A stretch of DNA of 64,000 nucleotides. It comes from Microcoleus sp. EPA2 (GTDB taxonomy: Bacteria; Cyanobacteriota; Cyanobacteriia; Cyanobacteriales; Microcoleaceae). Below are positions 8,031-18,100 of this stretch, piece after piece. The position numbers were made by a program, and so were the translations under genes. Below the pieces are notes generated by a model. That model ran no database searches, was not told where the DNA came from, and was given only the letters and a program-made list of their open reading frames with translations. Within the stretch, counting starts at the first letter, position 1. Each line of letters starts with the position of its first letter. Location: NCBI GenBank assembly GCA_020882975.1, contig JAHRFD010000008.1, positions 1-64,000 on the forward strand. Reading direction: 5' to 3'.

Positions 8031-10134
8031 AACCTGGATTTGGTTTGAGTTGTGGCTGATGGTTTCCTAGCTGACTTTCAACACGCTTTTTTGCTTCCAT
8101 CGCGGCTCCATAATCTAGTCTATAGCGAAGTGCTTTGTCGTAGGAGTCGATCGCCTCTTGATATCTTTTGACGGCTACCAGGGCATTACCACGACTGTAC
8201 CAGGCTTCGGGGTAGTCTGGCTTGACATAAACAGCTTCATTGTAAGAGGCGATCGCATCTTCGTAGCGCTTTAAATTGTATTGTGCATTCCCTCTATTGT
8301 ACCAACCTTGATACTCCTTTGGGTTTAAATCTAGGGCTTTGCTGTAGCATTCAATTGCTGATTCGTATCTGCGTAATTCGTGGTAAGACCAGCCTAAATT
8401 GTACCAGGCTTGATAGTAGTCGGGTTTGAGTTTAATCGCTTGTTCGTAAGCTTCTACCGCTGCTTCATGCCGTCGCATTTTCAACAAAGCTATGCCTTTG
8501 CTATACCAGCCTTGGTAAAATTTTGGTTGAAAACGCACGGCTTTTTCGTAGGAGTCTAAAGCTTCTTGGTTTTTGTTCAATTCTAGGAAAACATTACCTA
8601 AATTGTACCAGGCTTCCGGGTTGTCGTATTTAATTTCTACTGTTTTTTGATAGGAGTTTACGGCTTGTTCGTACTGCTTTAAATTCTGGTAGGCTTGTCC
8701 CTGATTGTACCAAGCTTGGTATAAGTTTGGCTGAAATTTTACGGCTTTTTCGTAGGAGGCGATCGCTTCTTCGTACCGCTGGGAATTTAAGAGTGAATCG
8801 CCTCTACCTTGCCACGCAGGGGGATAGTCTGGCTGGATTTTTAAGGCGTGTTCAAAAGAGGCGATCGCCTCTTTTGCTTGTTGCAATTTGTCCAAAACAT
8901 AACCGCGTCCAGTCCAAGCTTCTAGATATTCGGGATTTAATTCTATGGCTTTGTCATAGGCTGACTGGGATGCTCGGTATTGTTTCAGTTCGGACAAAGT
9001 TTTGGCTTTTTCTTGCCAAACTTCAGCGTAGTCTGGTTTTAGATTAAGGGCGCGATCGTAAGCTTCTAGAGCTTCGGGAAATCGGTTTAAATTGTAAAGA
9101 GTATTGCCACGCTTGTGTAAGTCTGTGGCGTTAGCTGAATTCAGGGTATTGACAGCATAAGTGGAGGCTATAATAGTGAGGGTAATTAAACTGGCGATCG
9201 ACAATATTTTTAAATACAGTTTTTTGCGAGATTTGACTGGGCCTTTGGGAGTGACGATAGGAGACAATAAAGGCACAGTACCGCTGGTTGCTGTTTTTAA
9301 TTGTTTAATCGCTTCCAAGGCTTCGCCGGCACTAGCATAACGCTGGCGAAAATCGTAGCGCACCATTTTATCTAAAACCTTAGCAAATTCTGGAGTGACT
9401 GATGCTTTGTCCTGCCAAATAATTTCCTCTGTATCTGGGTCTTTTGGTAATTGGTGGGGAATTATGCCTGTGAGGCATTGAATGGCGATCGTACCTGTTG
9501 CATATATATCACTGCTGAGTTTTGGGTTGCCGTGGGCTTGTTCGCTAGGCATATAACCGGGGGTGCCAATGCTGACGCTTAAGCTGTTTTTGGCATGAGG
9601 ATTGGTGATTTTAGTAGTAATTTCTTTGACTGCACCGAAGTCTATTAAAACTAATTTTCCGTCTCGATCTCTGCGGAGGATGTTGCGGGGATTGACATCG
9701 CGGTGAATCACATTTTGCTGGTGTACAAAGTTGAGAATTTCGAGAAGTTCTTGTAAGATGCCCAGGACTTCATTTTCTTTCAGGCAATTGGTAGCCCCCC
9801 CAGGGCTAGAAGGGGGGATAATTTCTTGACTTAAATCATGACCTTCTATAAATTCTTGAACTAAATAAAATTCTTGATTTTCTTCAAAGTAGGCGAAAAG
9901 CTGGGGAATGCGATCGTGATTTCCCAACTTGTACAAAACTTGTGCTTCGGTATCAAACAAACGTCTAGCTATTTGTAGACTGTTGGGATCTGTTGTTTGG
10001 GGTTTGAGTTGCTTGACGACGCAGAGGTGATTTCCTGGTAATTGCCTATCTTCGGCTAGGTAAGTTTGAGCAAATCCGCCGCCTCCCAAGTGACGGATAA
10101 TGTTGTAGCGACTGCTGAGTGTGATTCCAAGCAT
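8029..10134 (-). CDS. Serine/threonine protein kinase with C-terminal TPR domain
   Basis: 701 residues. The Hanks-type kinase domain spans about 8-280: glycine loop GGGGFAQTY (17-25), ATP-binding Lys41 in CVVKQL, catalytic-loop HRD at 144-146, DFG at 165-167 and the activation/substrate region GTPGYMPSEQ. The catalytic loop reads HRDVNPRN, so the usual Lys two residues after HRD-x is Asn148. One membrane helix follows (about 309-330, ILSIASLITLTIIAST). Ten or so TPR units fill 340-690 (for example AWYNLGNVFLELNKNQEALDSYEKA). Topology suggests a cytoplasmic kinase and an external TPR domain. A short insert PPSSPGGA in the N-lobe/C-lobe linker is encoded by a C-run/G-run dyad. Confidence 0.93.
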   Translation of the reverse strand: MLGITLSSRYNIIRHLGGGGFAQTYLAEDRQLPGNHLCVVKQLKPQTTDPNSLQIARRLFDTEAQVLYKLGNHDRIPQLFAYFEENQEFYLVQEFIEGHDLSQEIIPPSSPGGATNCLKENEVLGILQELLEILNFVHQQNVIHRDVNPRNILRRDRDGKLVLIDFGAVKEITTKITNPHAKNSLSVSIGTPGYMPSEQAHGNPKLSSDIYATGTIAIQCLTGIIPHQLPKDPDTEEIIWQDKASVTPEFAKVLDKMVRYDFRQRYASAGEALEAIKQLKTATSGTVPLLSPIVTPKGPVKSRKKLYLKILSIASLITLTIIASTYAVNTLNSANATDLHKRGNTLYNLNRFPEALEAYDRALNLKPDYAEVWQEKAKTLSELKQYRASQSAYDKAIELNPEYLEAWTGRGYVLDKLQQAKEAIASFEHALKIQPDYPPAWQGRGDSLLNSQRYEEAIASYEKAVKFQPNLYQAWYNQGQAYQNLKQYEQAVNSYQKTVEIKYDNPEAWYNLGNVFLELNKNQEALDSYEKAVRFQPKFYQGWYSKGIALLKMRRHEAAVEAYEQAIKLKPDYYQAWYNLGWSYHELRRYESAIECYSKALDLNPKEYQGWYNRGNAQYNLKRYEDAIASYNEAVYVKPDYPEAWYSRGNALVAVKRYQEAIDSYDKALRYRLDYGAAMEAKKRVESQLGNHQPQLKPNPG

Positions 10135-10186
10135 GAGATTTACCTATAGCCTTTCTCGGTTAGGTGGTTACTAGGTAATCGGTAAT

Positions 10187-10221
10187 GGGGCATGGGGCAT
10201 GGGGCATGGGGCATGGGGCAT
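10187..10221. repeat. Heptanucleotide tandem repeat (GGGGCAT)5
   Basis: Five exact head-to-tail copies of GGGGCAT lie in the gap upstream of the kinase gene. Such short tandem heptamers are common in filamentous cyanobacteria. No function can be read from it. Confidence 0.85.
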
Positions 10222-10242
10222 CAGGGCTTTTGCTAAATTATA

Positions 10243-10295
10243 CAAAAATAGTCGAGGAGGCAGAAACCGAGTTTTTGCCTCCTCGACTATTTTTG
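10243..10295. terminator. Perfect 20-bp hairpin
   Basis: CAAAAATAGTCGAGGAGGCA at 10243-10262 is exactly inverted at 10276-10295 around a 13-nt loop. Because the arms end in A/T-runs it can act as an intrinsic terminator on either strand. It separates the kinase promoter region from the small gene at 10496 within a 361-bp gene-free gap that holds nothing else recognisable apart from the heptamer repeat. Confidence 0.6.
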
Positions 10296-10495
10296 ATGCG
10301 ATCGCTTATGGGGAGATGGAAGGGCGATCGCCACCATTAGCCAAAAAGTGTCCGAGCCCTGGGAGTGCCAGTTTTATGTAAAGTTTTATTACAATTTCGA
10401 TTTAGTAACTTTAGATACAGAATTATCTGTTATATTAAAAACATGGACAAGAAAGACCAGCCCAACTTTAGTCAAGCAAGACGGAGGAACCGCAT

Positions 10496-10690
10496 ATGTC
10501 TACCGAAAATCAAGCTCGCTCCCTGATGATGCGCCACCACCACTTAGTGAAAAACCGCCAGCAATCGATGCTGAACCGTAGCGCCACCGAAGTGGGTATG
10601 GAAGATCCTAACTACTGGGGTCATATTCAAGGGAAGCCGCAGCCAAGCCTGCAAGCCAGTTACGATCGCAGCAACGCCACCATGAGCTAA
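10496..10690 (+). CDS. Small conserved cyanobacterial protein, function unknown
   Basis: 64 residues: basic, His-rich near the N-terminus (MMRHHHLVKNRQQSML), then GMEDPNYWGHIQGKP and a Ser/Asn-rich tail. It has no membrane segment or signal. A strong ribosome site (CGGAGG) lies 7 nt before the ATG, and the composition is protein-like, so I regard it as a real gene. I do not recognise a named family. It is preceded by an AT-rich promoter-like stretch and followed by a hairpin at 10850-10893, suggesting a monocistronic transcript. Confidence 0.75.
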   Translation: MSTENQARSLMMRHHHLVKNRQQSMLNRSATEVGMEDPNYWGHIQGKPQPSLQASYDRSNATMS

Positions 10691-10849
10691 GCAAGCTCAA
10701 TTGCCAACAGTCTGCCAAGTCAATACCTACCTTTGGAGCAAGATTTAAGTGGCAAATAGTTTGCTAAACTGATCGAAAGTTGATTGCCCAGAGTCAGTAC
10801 AGAGGCCGATCGCAAATATAGCCTTCAAATAATGCCATTTACATCATCA

Positions 10850-10893
10850 TCGCGATTTCTTCTTGAGTTTGAATTCTCAAGAAAAAGTCGCGA
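10850..10893. terminator. Hairpin downstream of the small gene
   Basis: TCGCGA plus TTCTTGAG faces CTCAAGAA plus TCGCGA around an 8-nt loop, with two small bulges. It lies 160 bp after the small gene and 75 bp before argJ, and fits a terminator or a leader structure of argJ. Confidence 0.5.
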
Positions 10894-10967
10894 TTAATTT
10901 TATAAATGGGCTGAGATACTTGATATAATCCGGTCTCAATGGAATAGAAGGCTCTAGGGAGGCAATT

Positions 10968-12209
10968 ATGTCTGAGTGGAAAGTAATTGACGGCGGAGTT
11001 ACTGCACCGAAAGGATATCGAGCATCAGGCATTACAGCGGGTTTGAAGCCTTCTGGCTTGCCGGATTTAAGTTTAATTTTGTCAGATGTCGATGCGATCG
11101 CCGCGGGAGTCTTCACCACATCGACTGTCCGGGCTGCTTGCGTGGACTACTGTCGCCAGTTACTGCAAGCTAAACCCAGCGCCAAAGCCATTTTGTGCAA
11201 TGCGGGACAAGCCAATGCAGCAACGGGAGAACAAGGTTTAGCCGATGCCCTCGAAAGTGCGAAATTGTTGGGAGAAGCGCTGAATATTCCCCCAGAATCA
11301 ATTCTGTTGGCCTCGACAGGAGTGATCGGGCAGCGGATTAAAATGGAACCGCTGAGGGCGGCAATTCCGCAATTAGTGGCCGAGGCTTCCTCTACCGGTT
11401 CCGATGCGGCTGCTAAGGCTATTTGTACAACTGATTTAGTGCCGAAAACCATCGCCCTAGAAACCATGTTTGGCGATCGCCCGGTACGCATCGGTGGCAT
11501 TTGCAAAGGTTCGGGAATGATTCACCCAAATATGGCAACAATGCTAGGATTTGTAACTTGTGATGCAGCGGTATCATCACATTTGTGGCAAGAAATGCTC
11601 GCTCGCGCGGCTAACAGAAGTTTCAATCAAATTACTGTTGACGGAGACACCAGCACCAACGATTCGCTAATTGCTTTGGCTAACGGACAATCTCGCACAC
11701 CAGCAATTACAGAAATGGGTGCAGATGCGGAGAAATTAGAGGCGATGCTTACAGAAGTTTGCGTGCATTTAGCCAAGGCGATCGCCCGTGACGGTGAAGG
11801 TGCAACTTGTTTAGTAGAAGTGCAAGTTAGTGGCGCGCCGGATGAAGTTTCAGCTAGTAAAATCGCCAAAACCATAGTTGGTTCTTCTTTGGTAAAAGCA
11901 GCAATTTTTGGACGCGATCCAAACTGGGGAAGAATTGCAGCGGCGGCTGGGCGTGCGGGCGTACCTTTTGAACAAGAGAATTTGCGAATTCAATTGGGAG
12001 ATTTTTTGATGATGGAAAATGGGCAACCTTTAGCCTACGATAAATCTGCCGCGAGTAATTATATGAAAGCGGCGGCTGAGGGAGAATATTTGACCAATGA
12101 TACGGTTTTAATTCAGGTTAGTGTGGGCAATGGCGGAGGTTTTGCGAAAGCTTGGGGATGTGATTTGAGTTACGATTATGTAAAAATTAATGCCGAGTAT
12201 ACGACTTAA
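10968..12209 (+). CDS. argJ: Bifunctional glutamate N-acetyltransferase / ornithine acetyltransferase
   Basis: Catalyses the first and fifth steps of the cyclic arginine pathway, recycling the acetyl group between ornithine and glutamate. 413 residues, full length. The self-cleavage site is at KGSGMIHPNMATMLGF, with Thr191 as the new N-terminal nucleophile of the beta chain. Other landmarks are the alpha-chain oxyanion region ASTGVIG (115-121) and the C-terminal GRDPNWGRIAAAAGRAG. The ATG follows GGGAGG by a short spacer. It is a single gene, followed by a hairpin at 12226-12256. Confidence 0.96.
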   Translation: MSEWKVIDGGVTAPKGYRASGITAGLKPSGLPDLSLILSDVDAIAAGVFTTSTVRAACVDYCRQLLQAKPSAKAILCNAGQANAATGEQGLADALESAKLLGEALNIPPESILLASTGVIGQRIKMEPLRAAIPQLVAEASSTGSDAAAKAICTTDLVPKTIALETMFGDRPVRIGGICKGSGMIHPNMATMLGFVTCDAAVSSHLWQEMLARAANRSFNQITVDGDTSTNDSLIALANGQSRTPAITEMGADAEKLEAMLTEVCVHLAKAIARDGEGATCLVEVQVSGAPDEVSASKIAKTIVGSSLVKAAIFGRDPNWGRIAAAAGRAGVPFEQENLRIQLGDFLMMENGQPLAYDKSAASNYMKAAAEGEYLTNDTVLIQVSVGNGGGFAKAWGCDLSYDYVKINAEYTT

Positions 12210-12225
12210 TCGTCATTTTTTATTA

Positions 12226-12256
12226 GATACCCGACTTTTTCACAAAGTCGGGTATC
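12226..12256. terminator. Terminator hairpin after argJ
   Basis: GATACCCGACTTT and AAAGTCGGGTATC form a perfect 13-bp inverted repeat with a 5-nt loop, 17 bp after the argJ stop codon. Confidence 0.65.
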
Positions 12257-12608
12257 CAGGTATAATATATATACAAAATCACGTCTATTTTTGAATTTTC
12301 AGGGGAGTTATATCAATTCCGGTTGTATCGTCAGGTGATTTAACCGCGAAGGCGCGTTCCCCGCAGGGGTTCCCGTAGGGTAGTACGCGAAGCAAGAGAA
12401 GAGAGAGTTTTAATACAGGACGATGAAGACAGGATTTTATATTATTTAACCGCAGAGAACGCAGAGAACACAGAGAGATGAATACAGGATTTGATAAGTA
12501 GAAGGAAGGAAGAATGAAGAAGGAAGAAGATCGACGTGAAGAATGCTCATACAGTAAGCTTTTTAGCCACCTGTATCTTACGTTTAATTAGGTGGATTTA
12601 CTTATCGG
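12257..12608. repeat. Gene-free stretch made of dispersed repeat sequences
   Basis: No CDS. Three pieces recur elsewhere: TTCCGGTTGTATCG (12317-12330; also near 51343 reversed and 61402), AACCGCGAAGGCGC (12341-12354; also near 63012) and an A/G-rich CAGAGAACACAGAGAG block (near 12463-12478; reversed near 51291-51320). The palindrome CCCCGCAGGGGTTCCCG lies at 12359-12375. These are typical dispersed non-coding repeats of filamentous cyanobacteria. Confidence 0.55.
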
Positions 12609-13769
12609 TCAACGGGACAACAGAATATCAGCTAACTTATTCAGTTTTTCATCTTCTTTCTTATTGGTTAAAAATGATTTTTCAATTTCTTGCTGGATTT
12701 CCAAAAGTATTTGTTGATTCGCATTGAATGCAGAATAGTTTTTTGACAATATTGGTTGAAAGCGAACATATTGCTCTGCATTCATTAATTGATTGATGAT
12801 ATAAATGATGCCGTCGGAGGAACCATCGGCAAAAACATCAATAATCGGAATACCATCTAGGGGATTAATCCATTCTCCCGCACCCCAGGTTTGGGATTGT
12901 GCAATGCCGATTTGTTTGAGATTTTGACCTGTACCTAAAGATGTGACTAAAATATCTTGGATCTCGACTGTATCGCGCCAGGGGCTAGCAGGATTTTGTC
13001 GCCATTTGGGATTAGCAGGGGGATTGCTATTCCAGCGCAAACGTTCTGCGATCGCACATAATGCTGGGTTACTGGCGACAAATCCGCCGTCTATTAAAGG
13101 AATACCTTTGACATTGCCGGCTACGGGGATTTGATTGCCCTCTTCCTCCCAATTTTTGAGAAAGTCGGGATTGGTCATGATGTGGGCGGGAAAGGCAATG
13201 GGTACGGCCGCAGAGGAGCGACAAATTTCCCAAACAGGGATTTTTTCGTGGGCAACTTTGGTATTCTTGAAAACAACTGGTTGGCGGTTATAAATGTCGT
13301 AACTGGTAATTAAAACTGGTTTTGGCAACTCTTGAAATAGTAAGGGTTTGCCGACTAAATTTTCTGGTTTTATTGGTTTTGGTAGTTTTTCAAAATTAAT
13401 TTCTCCTTGTCCAAAAAATGCCTGAAGCACTTGTTTTAAACCTACACCGTCGTAGATTGGCTGGGTGGAAAAACCGGCGGAAAGACGGTTGATAAAACTA
13501 CTAAAGACATTTTTGAAAGGGGGGAATATTTCTATGCCTCTTTCGATGTACATTTTTTTGATGCGGCTAGCATCAATTCCTCTAGCTACAGCACAAACTG
13601 TCATGCTTCCTGCGGAAGTGCCGGTCATCAAATCGAAATAATCTCTGAGTTTTTTATCGGGAGCTTTTTGGCGTAGTTTTTGTTCCAATTTTTCTAAAAT
13701 AATGGCGGAAATTAGGCCGCGGATGCCGCCACCGTCGCAGGAAAGGATGGAATAAGGTTTGTCAGCCAT
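12609..13769 (-). CDS. Patatin-like phospholipase
   Basis: 386 residues, a soluble patatin-fold lipid acyl hydrolase. The oxyanion-hole motif DGGGIRG is at 12-18, the nucleophile elbow GTSAG at 50-54 (Ser52) and the catalytic dyad Asp in IDGGF at about 227. The order and spacing match the family. No cyclase or ubiquitin-like defence partners are adjacent, so there is no support for a CBASS effector role. Membrane lipid turnover is the default reading. It is transcribed away from the quinone reductase gene, whose 3' end lies 164 bp upstream. Confidence 0.92.
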   Translation of the reverse strand: MADKPYSILSCDGGGIRGLISAIILEKLEQKLRQKAPDKKLRDYFDLMTGTSAGSMTVCAVARGIDASRIKKMYIERGIEIFPPFKNVFSSFINRLSAGFSTQPIYDGVGLKQVLQAFFGQGEINFEKLPKPIKPENLVGKPLLFQELPKPVLITSYDIYNRQPVVFKNTKVAHEKIPVWEICRSSAAVPIAFPAHIMTNPDFLKNWEEEGNQIPVAGNVKGIPLIDGGFVASNPALCAIAERLRWNSNPPANPKWRQNPASPWRDTVEIQDILVTSLGTGQNLKQIGIAQSQTWGAGEWINPLDGIPIIDVFADGSSDGIIYIINQLMNAEQYVRFQPILSKNYSAFNANQQILLEIQQEIEKSFLTNKKEDEKLNKLADILLSR

Positions 13770-13933
13770 TCGATTTCGGATTTTCGATTTGGGATTGAAG
13801 ATTGGAGATTGGGGATGTACCTTGTTGTTGACCCCCTTGGGGGGTGAGGAGGGTTGCCTTGTTCCTGAAGTGGTTGCTATCCTTCTACTTCGCTACGCCG
13901 GTCAACGCAGTCGTTGGACTTGCTTCCTTGTAA

Positions 13934-14935
13934 TTAGGAAATCTGCAACACAATTTTACCTGTTACGGAACCTGTTTCTAGTAATTGATGAGCGGCTTGG
14001 GCTTGTTCTAGGGGGAAAGTTTGGCTGACGTGAATTTTGAGTAAGTTACGATCGCACAAACGGGCGCATTGCTGCAAAATACGAGCCTGCTGTTGCTGTT
14101 CTTCTACCAAACCTTGCAACATTGGGGTTAACATTAATTCCAAACTGATGCGCAGATTTCGCATTCTGGCGGTTTTCAAATTGCCTAAAGCTGGATCTGG
14201 TTCCAAAATTGTCACCAAATCTCCATAAATTTTTACAGCCGGAATAGTTTGGTAAAAAGTTTCTCCCCCAACGGTATCGAAGGCTAAATCGACTCCTTCT
14301 CCTTGGGTCCAAGTCAAAATTTCATCGACAACATCGGCTTTTTTATAGAAAATAACTGAATCGGCTCCTAATTGTTTGACAAATTCGGCTTTTTCCGGGG
14401 AACTGACGGTAGTGCAAACATCCGCACCCTGTAATTTGGCTAACTGTATGGCGACATGGCCGACACCGCCAGCACCTGCTTGAACCAAAACTTTTTGACC
14501 TGCAAGCAAGCGCCCGCGATCGTACAGCGATTCCCATGCTGTAATTAAGACTAACGGTGATGCCGCCGCCTGAACAAAACTTAAACTAGCAGGCTTGAGG
14601 GCGAGAAACTGCTCGTCTATGACTGCCAACTCAGTATAAGTCCCTGTCGGACCGCCTAAGCCACCGTTGCAGAAGAAAACTTCGTCCCCAACTTGAAAAC
14701 TTTGTACGCCAGAACCTACGGCTTCAACAACCCCTGCACCGTCACAGCCCAAAACGTGAGGAGTTCGATCGGGATAAAAAGTACCGCGCCCCCGCAACTT
14801 AGTGTCTATCGGATTTACTCCCGCGGCTCTCAACCTTACCAAAACTTCGGTTTCTTTTTGTATAGTAGGGGCTGGGATATCTTGCAGTTTCAGCACTTCC
14901 GGGGTTCCGGGAGTTTCAAAAACAATTGCTTTCAT
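13934..14935 (-). CDS. Zinc-independent NADPH:quinone oxidoreductase (zeta-crystallin-like MDR)
   Basis: 333 residues of the medium-chain dehydrogenase/reductase superfamily. The N-terminal GroES-like part (AAGVNPIDTKLRG) lacks the Cys/His zinc ligands of alcohol dehydrogenases. The Rossmann part has VQAGAGGVGHVAIQLAKLQGA for NADP(H), with a further VDLAFDTVGGETF strand. This points to a one- or two-electron quinone or enone reductase. The substrate is unknown. It is a stand-alone gene. Confidence 0.9.
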   Translation of the reverse strand: MKAIVFETPGTPEVLKLQDIPAPTIQKETEVLVRLRAAGVNPIDTKLRGRGTFYPDRTPHVLGCDGAGVVEAVGSGVQSFQVGDEVFFCNGGLGGPTGTYTELAVIDEQFLALKPASLSFVQAAASPLVLITAWESLYDRGRLLAGQKVLVQAGAGGVGHVAIQLAKLQGADVCTTVSSPEKAEFVKQLGADSVIFYKKADVVDEILTWTQGEGVDLAFDTVGGETFYQTIPAVKIYGDLVTILEPDPALGNLKTARMRNLRISLELMLTPMLQGLVEEQQQQARILQQCARLCDRNLLKIHVSQTFPLEQAQAAHQLLETGSVTGKIVLQIS

Positions 14936-15150
14936 ATTTTTTTGTTAATTGTTAAAGATGCTCTACCTCCGATCCTACCTTGCTAAGTTACTCATCCGTG
15001 AGGATATGTAGTTATTTTTTTAGGCAGCGTCTCGGAGAATGGTAGTAGTCGTACAGTAAACATCTAAGTTTTGTTTTTTGGATCGGGATTACTGTTTACA
15101 AAACAGCGCAGGTTCGCTGGTATCTATATCTTTCTATAAAGCTGATAACT

Positions 15151-18100
15151 ATGGACGGTTCTCAATACGAAATTCAGTCTCTGGCCTGTAACGATCCCCA
15201 AGTCAGTGGTGCTTCTCAATTAGAGGAAGATGTGCTAGAAAAAATTTTAGCAGGTATCGATCGCGCGACGGGAGAAGAATTTTTTGAGGCGTTAGTTCGC
15301 CACTTAGCGTCCGCACTCTTAGTTCGCAGCGCCATCCTGTCGCAATTGCTCAAGTCTCACGATCGCAATGGTTCTAGTCCTAAATTGCAAGTTATCAGCT
15401 TTTGGAGCGATCGACAACGGCAGCCAAACTTTGAGTTCGACACGGCAAATACTCCCGAAGCACTGACGATCGAGCAGGGAATGTACTCCTGTCCAGACTG
15501 CCTCCTAGAAACCTTTCCTCAAGACCGTAGACCTTTAGCTAGAGGGGCGCGGAGTTTCTTGGGAGTCTCCCTAGTCAACTCCTACGGCGAAGCCCTAGGC
15601 ACTATTTGTCTGTTCGACGATCGACCCTTTTCCCCTGAAAAGGTAGCTCAATTTAGATTAATTCTCAAAATCTTTGCCTCGCGGGCGACGGCGGAATTAG
15701 AGCGACAGCGACTGCAAGCACAACTCTACACTGTGGAAGCAAAATACTGTGCTCTTGTGGAACAAGCACCTACTGTCACCTACATTTCTCCGCTCAACAA
15801 CCCTAGCATCAAACTTGATATTAGCCCGCAAATTGAGACTTGGCTTGGCTATTCTGTGGCTGAATGGAAGGCTGACCCGAATTTGTGGCTGAAAGTGGTT
15901 CACCCGGACGATCGCGATCGGGTGCTGGCTGAAAGCGTTACACAGACATTCGCTGATGGAGAATATATCCCCTCGGAGGGACCGATTGTTTCAGAATACC
16001 GAGCGATCGCCCGCAATGGCACTGTGCTGTGGTTTCGAGACCGGGCGATTGTGGTTCGCGACGAAGCCAGCCAGTCTCTGATCGTCCAAGGGGCAATGTT
16101 TGATATCACGGAGACTAAAGTAACTGCTAATGCGCTACTAGAAAGTGAATTACGGTATTACACTTTGGAAAAAATTCTCCCGGTGGGGATTTTTCGGGGC
16201 GATGCTTCTGGAGAGTGTTTGTACGTCAATGAACGATTTTTGGAGATGGCGGGGCTGAGTCTGACGGAGACACTGGGCTCTGGTTGGACTAAAGCTTTGC
16301 ATCCACAGGACCATGACCGGGTTTTGAAGCAGTGGTACCGGGCGGTGAGAGAGAGATTGCCTTTTAAGTTAGAGTACCGTTTTTACCAGGGCGATCGCAC
16401 AACTTGGGTATTTTCGCAAGCGGTGCCGGAAATTGCTAAAAGTGGGGAAGTTCTCGGCTACATTGGCACTCTGACTGATATTACCGATCGCAAACAAGCG
16501 GAAGAAGGACTGCAACGGGCGGAAGAAAAATATCGCAGCATCTTTGAAAATGCCAGCGAGGGGATTTTTCAGACGACTCCAGACGGGCGCTACCTCAGTG
16601 CAAACCCAGCTTTGGCCAGGATTTATGGCTATGAGTCGGCGGCAGAATTGATGATACAAATACAAAATATCGATACCCAACTATATGTTGAACCCGATCG
16701 CCGGGGTGAGTTTTTGTCGGAAATCGAAAAACACGGTTATGTGTCTGAGTTTGAGTCGGAAGTTTACCGCGCTGATGGTACGGCTATTTGGGTTTCGGAG
16801 AATGCCAGGGCAGTTCGCGATGCTGAGGGAATTTTGCTTTACTATGAAGGCACTGTGGAAGATGTCACCGATCGCAAAATAACCGAAGAAAAGTTAGTAC
16901 ATGACGCTTTGCACGACACCTTGACTGGTTTGCCGAATCGAGCTTTATTTATGGATCGGTTGTCTGAGGCGATCGAGTTGTCAAAATGTCGTCCTAATTT
17001 TTTGTTTGCGGTGTTGTTTATTGACCTTGACCGTTTTAAGGTTGTCAATGACAGTTTAGGGCATTTAGTCGGCGATCGATTGCTGATTGCGATCGCTGGG
17101 CGGCTGCAAACTTGTTTGCGTGATGGAGATACAGTGGCGCGCCTCGGTGGCGATGAATTCGCTATTTTGCTGCAAAATATCCAAGACAGGGAGGATGCAA
17201 TTTATATTGCCGATCGAGTTCAAACCCAACTATCCGAGCCTTTTTACCTCAACGAATATCAGGTGTTTAGCAGTGCTAGTATTGGGATTGTTTGTTCCGG
17301 TTTGTCGCACCAGTCATCAGCAAATTCGGAACTATCCCTCGCGGGCGATCGGGGTATTAACAACATAGAAGTTGGTTTATCTGCCTTTGCTACCGACTCC
17401 GCCGTTCCCCCTATCCAGCAGCTTCAAATTTTGTACGATCGACCTGAAGAATTGCTGCGAGATGCAGATGCTGCCATGTATCATGCTAAAGCATCGGGTA
17501 AAGCTCGTCACGAGGTTTTTGACTTAAGTATGCACACTCGCGCCGTCGCCCTTTTGCAACTAGAAAATGACCTGCGCCACGCTTTAGAACGCCAGGAGTT
17601 TCAACTTTACTACCAACCGATTATTTGTTTAACTAGCGGTACGATCAGCGGTTTTGAAGCGCTGCTGCGATGGCATCACCCGCCGCGGGGAGTAGTCTCT
17701 CCTGCGGATTTTATGTCGGTAGCAGAGGAAACCAAATTGATTATACCTATTGGTTGGTGGATGATGCGATCGGCTTGTCGGCAGATGCAACAATGGCATC
17801 AGCAATTCCCGGAGCATCCTCATCTAACTGTCAGCGTCAATCTTTCTAACCAACAATTTAAACAGCCAGATTTAATCGAACGCATTAGCGAGATTTTGGC
17901 AGAAACTCAGCTTAATCCTCGCACTTTAAAGTTGGAAATTACTGAAAGTGTAATTATGGAGAATGCCGAATCAGCAGCGGCTGTGCTCGTGGAGTTGAAA
18001 AGTTTAGAGGTTCAATTATATATTGACGATTTCGGCACTGGCTATTCTTCTTTGAGTCGGCTGCACACTTTTCCCACTGATGCTTTAAAGATCGATCGAG

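Noticed and set aside
7810..8070. Short frame overlapping the end of the secreted-protein gene
   Set aside because: Runs through the inverted-repeat element and terminator; composition is not protein-like.
12609..13769. Patatin gene as a CBASS effector (CapV)
   Set aside because: No cGAS/DncV-like cyclase or other CBASS gene is adjacent.
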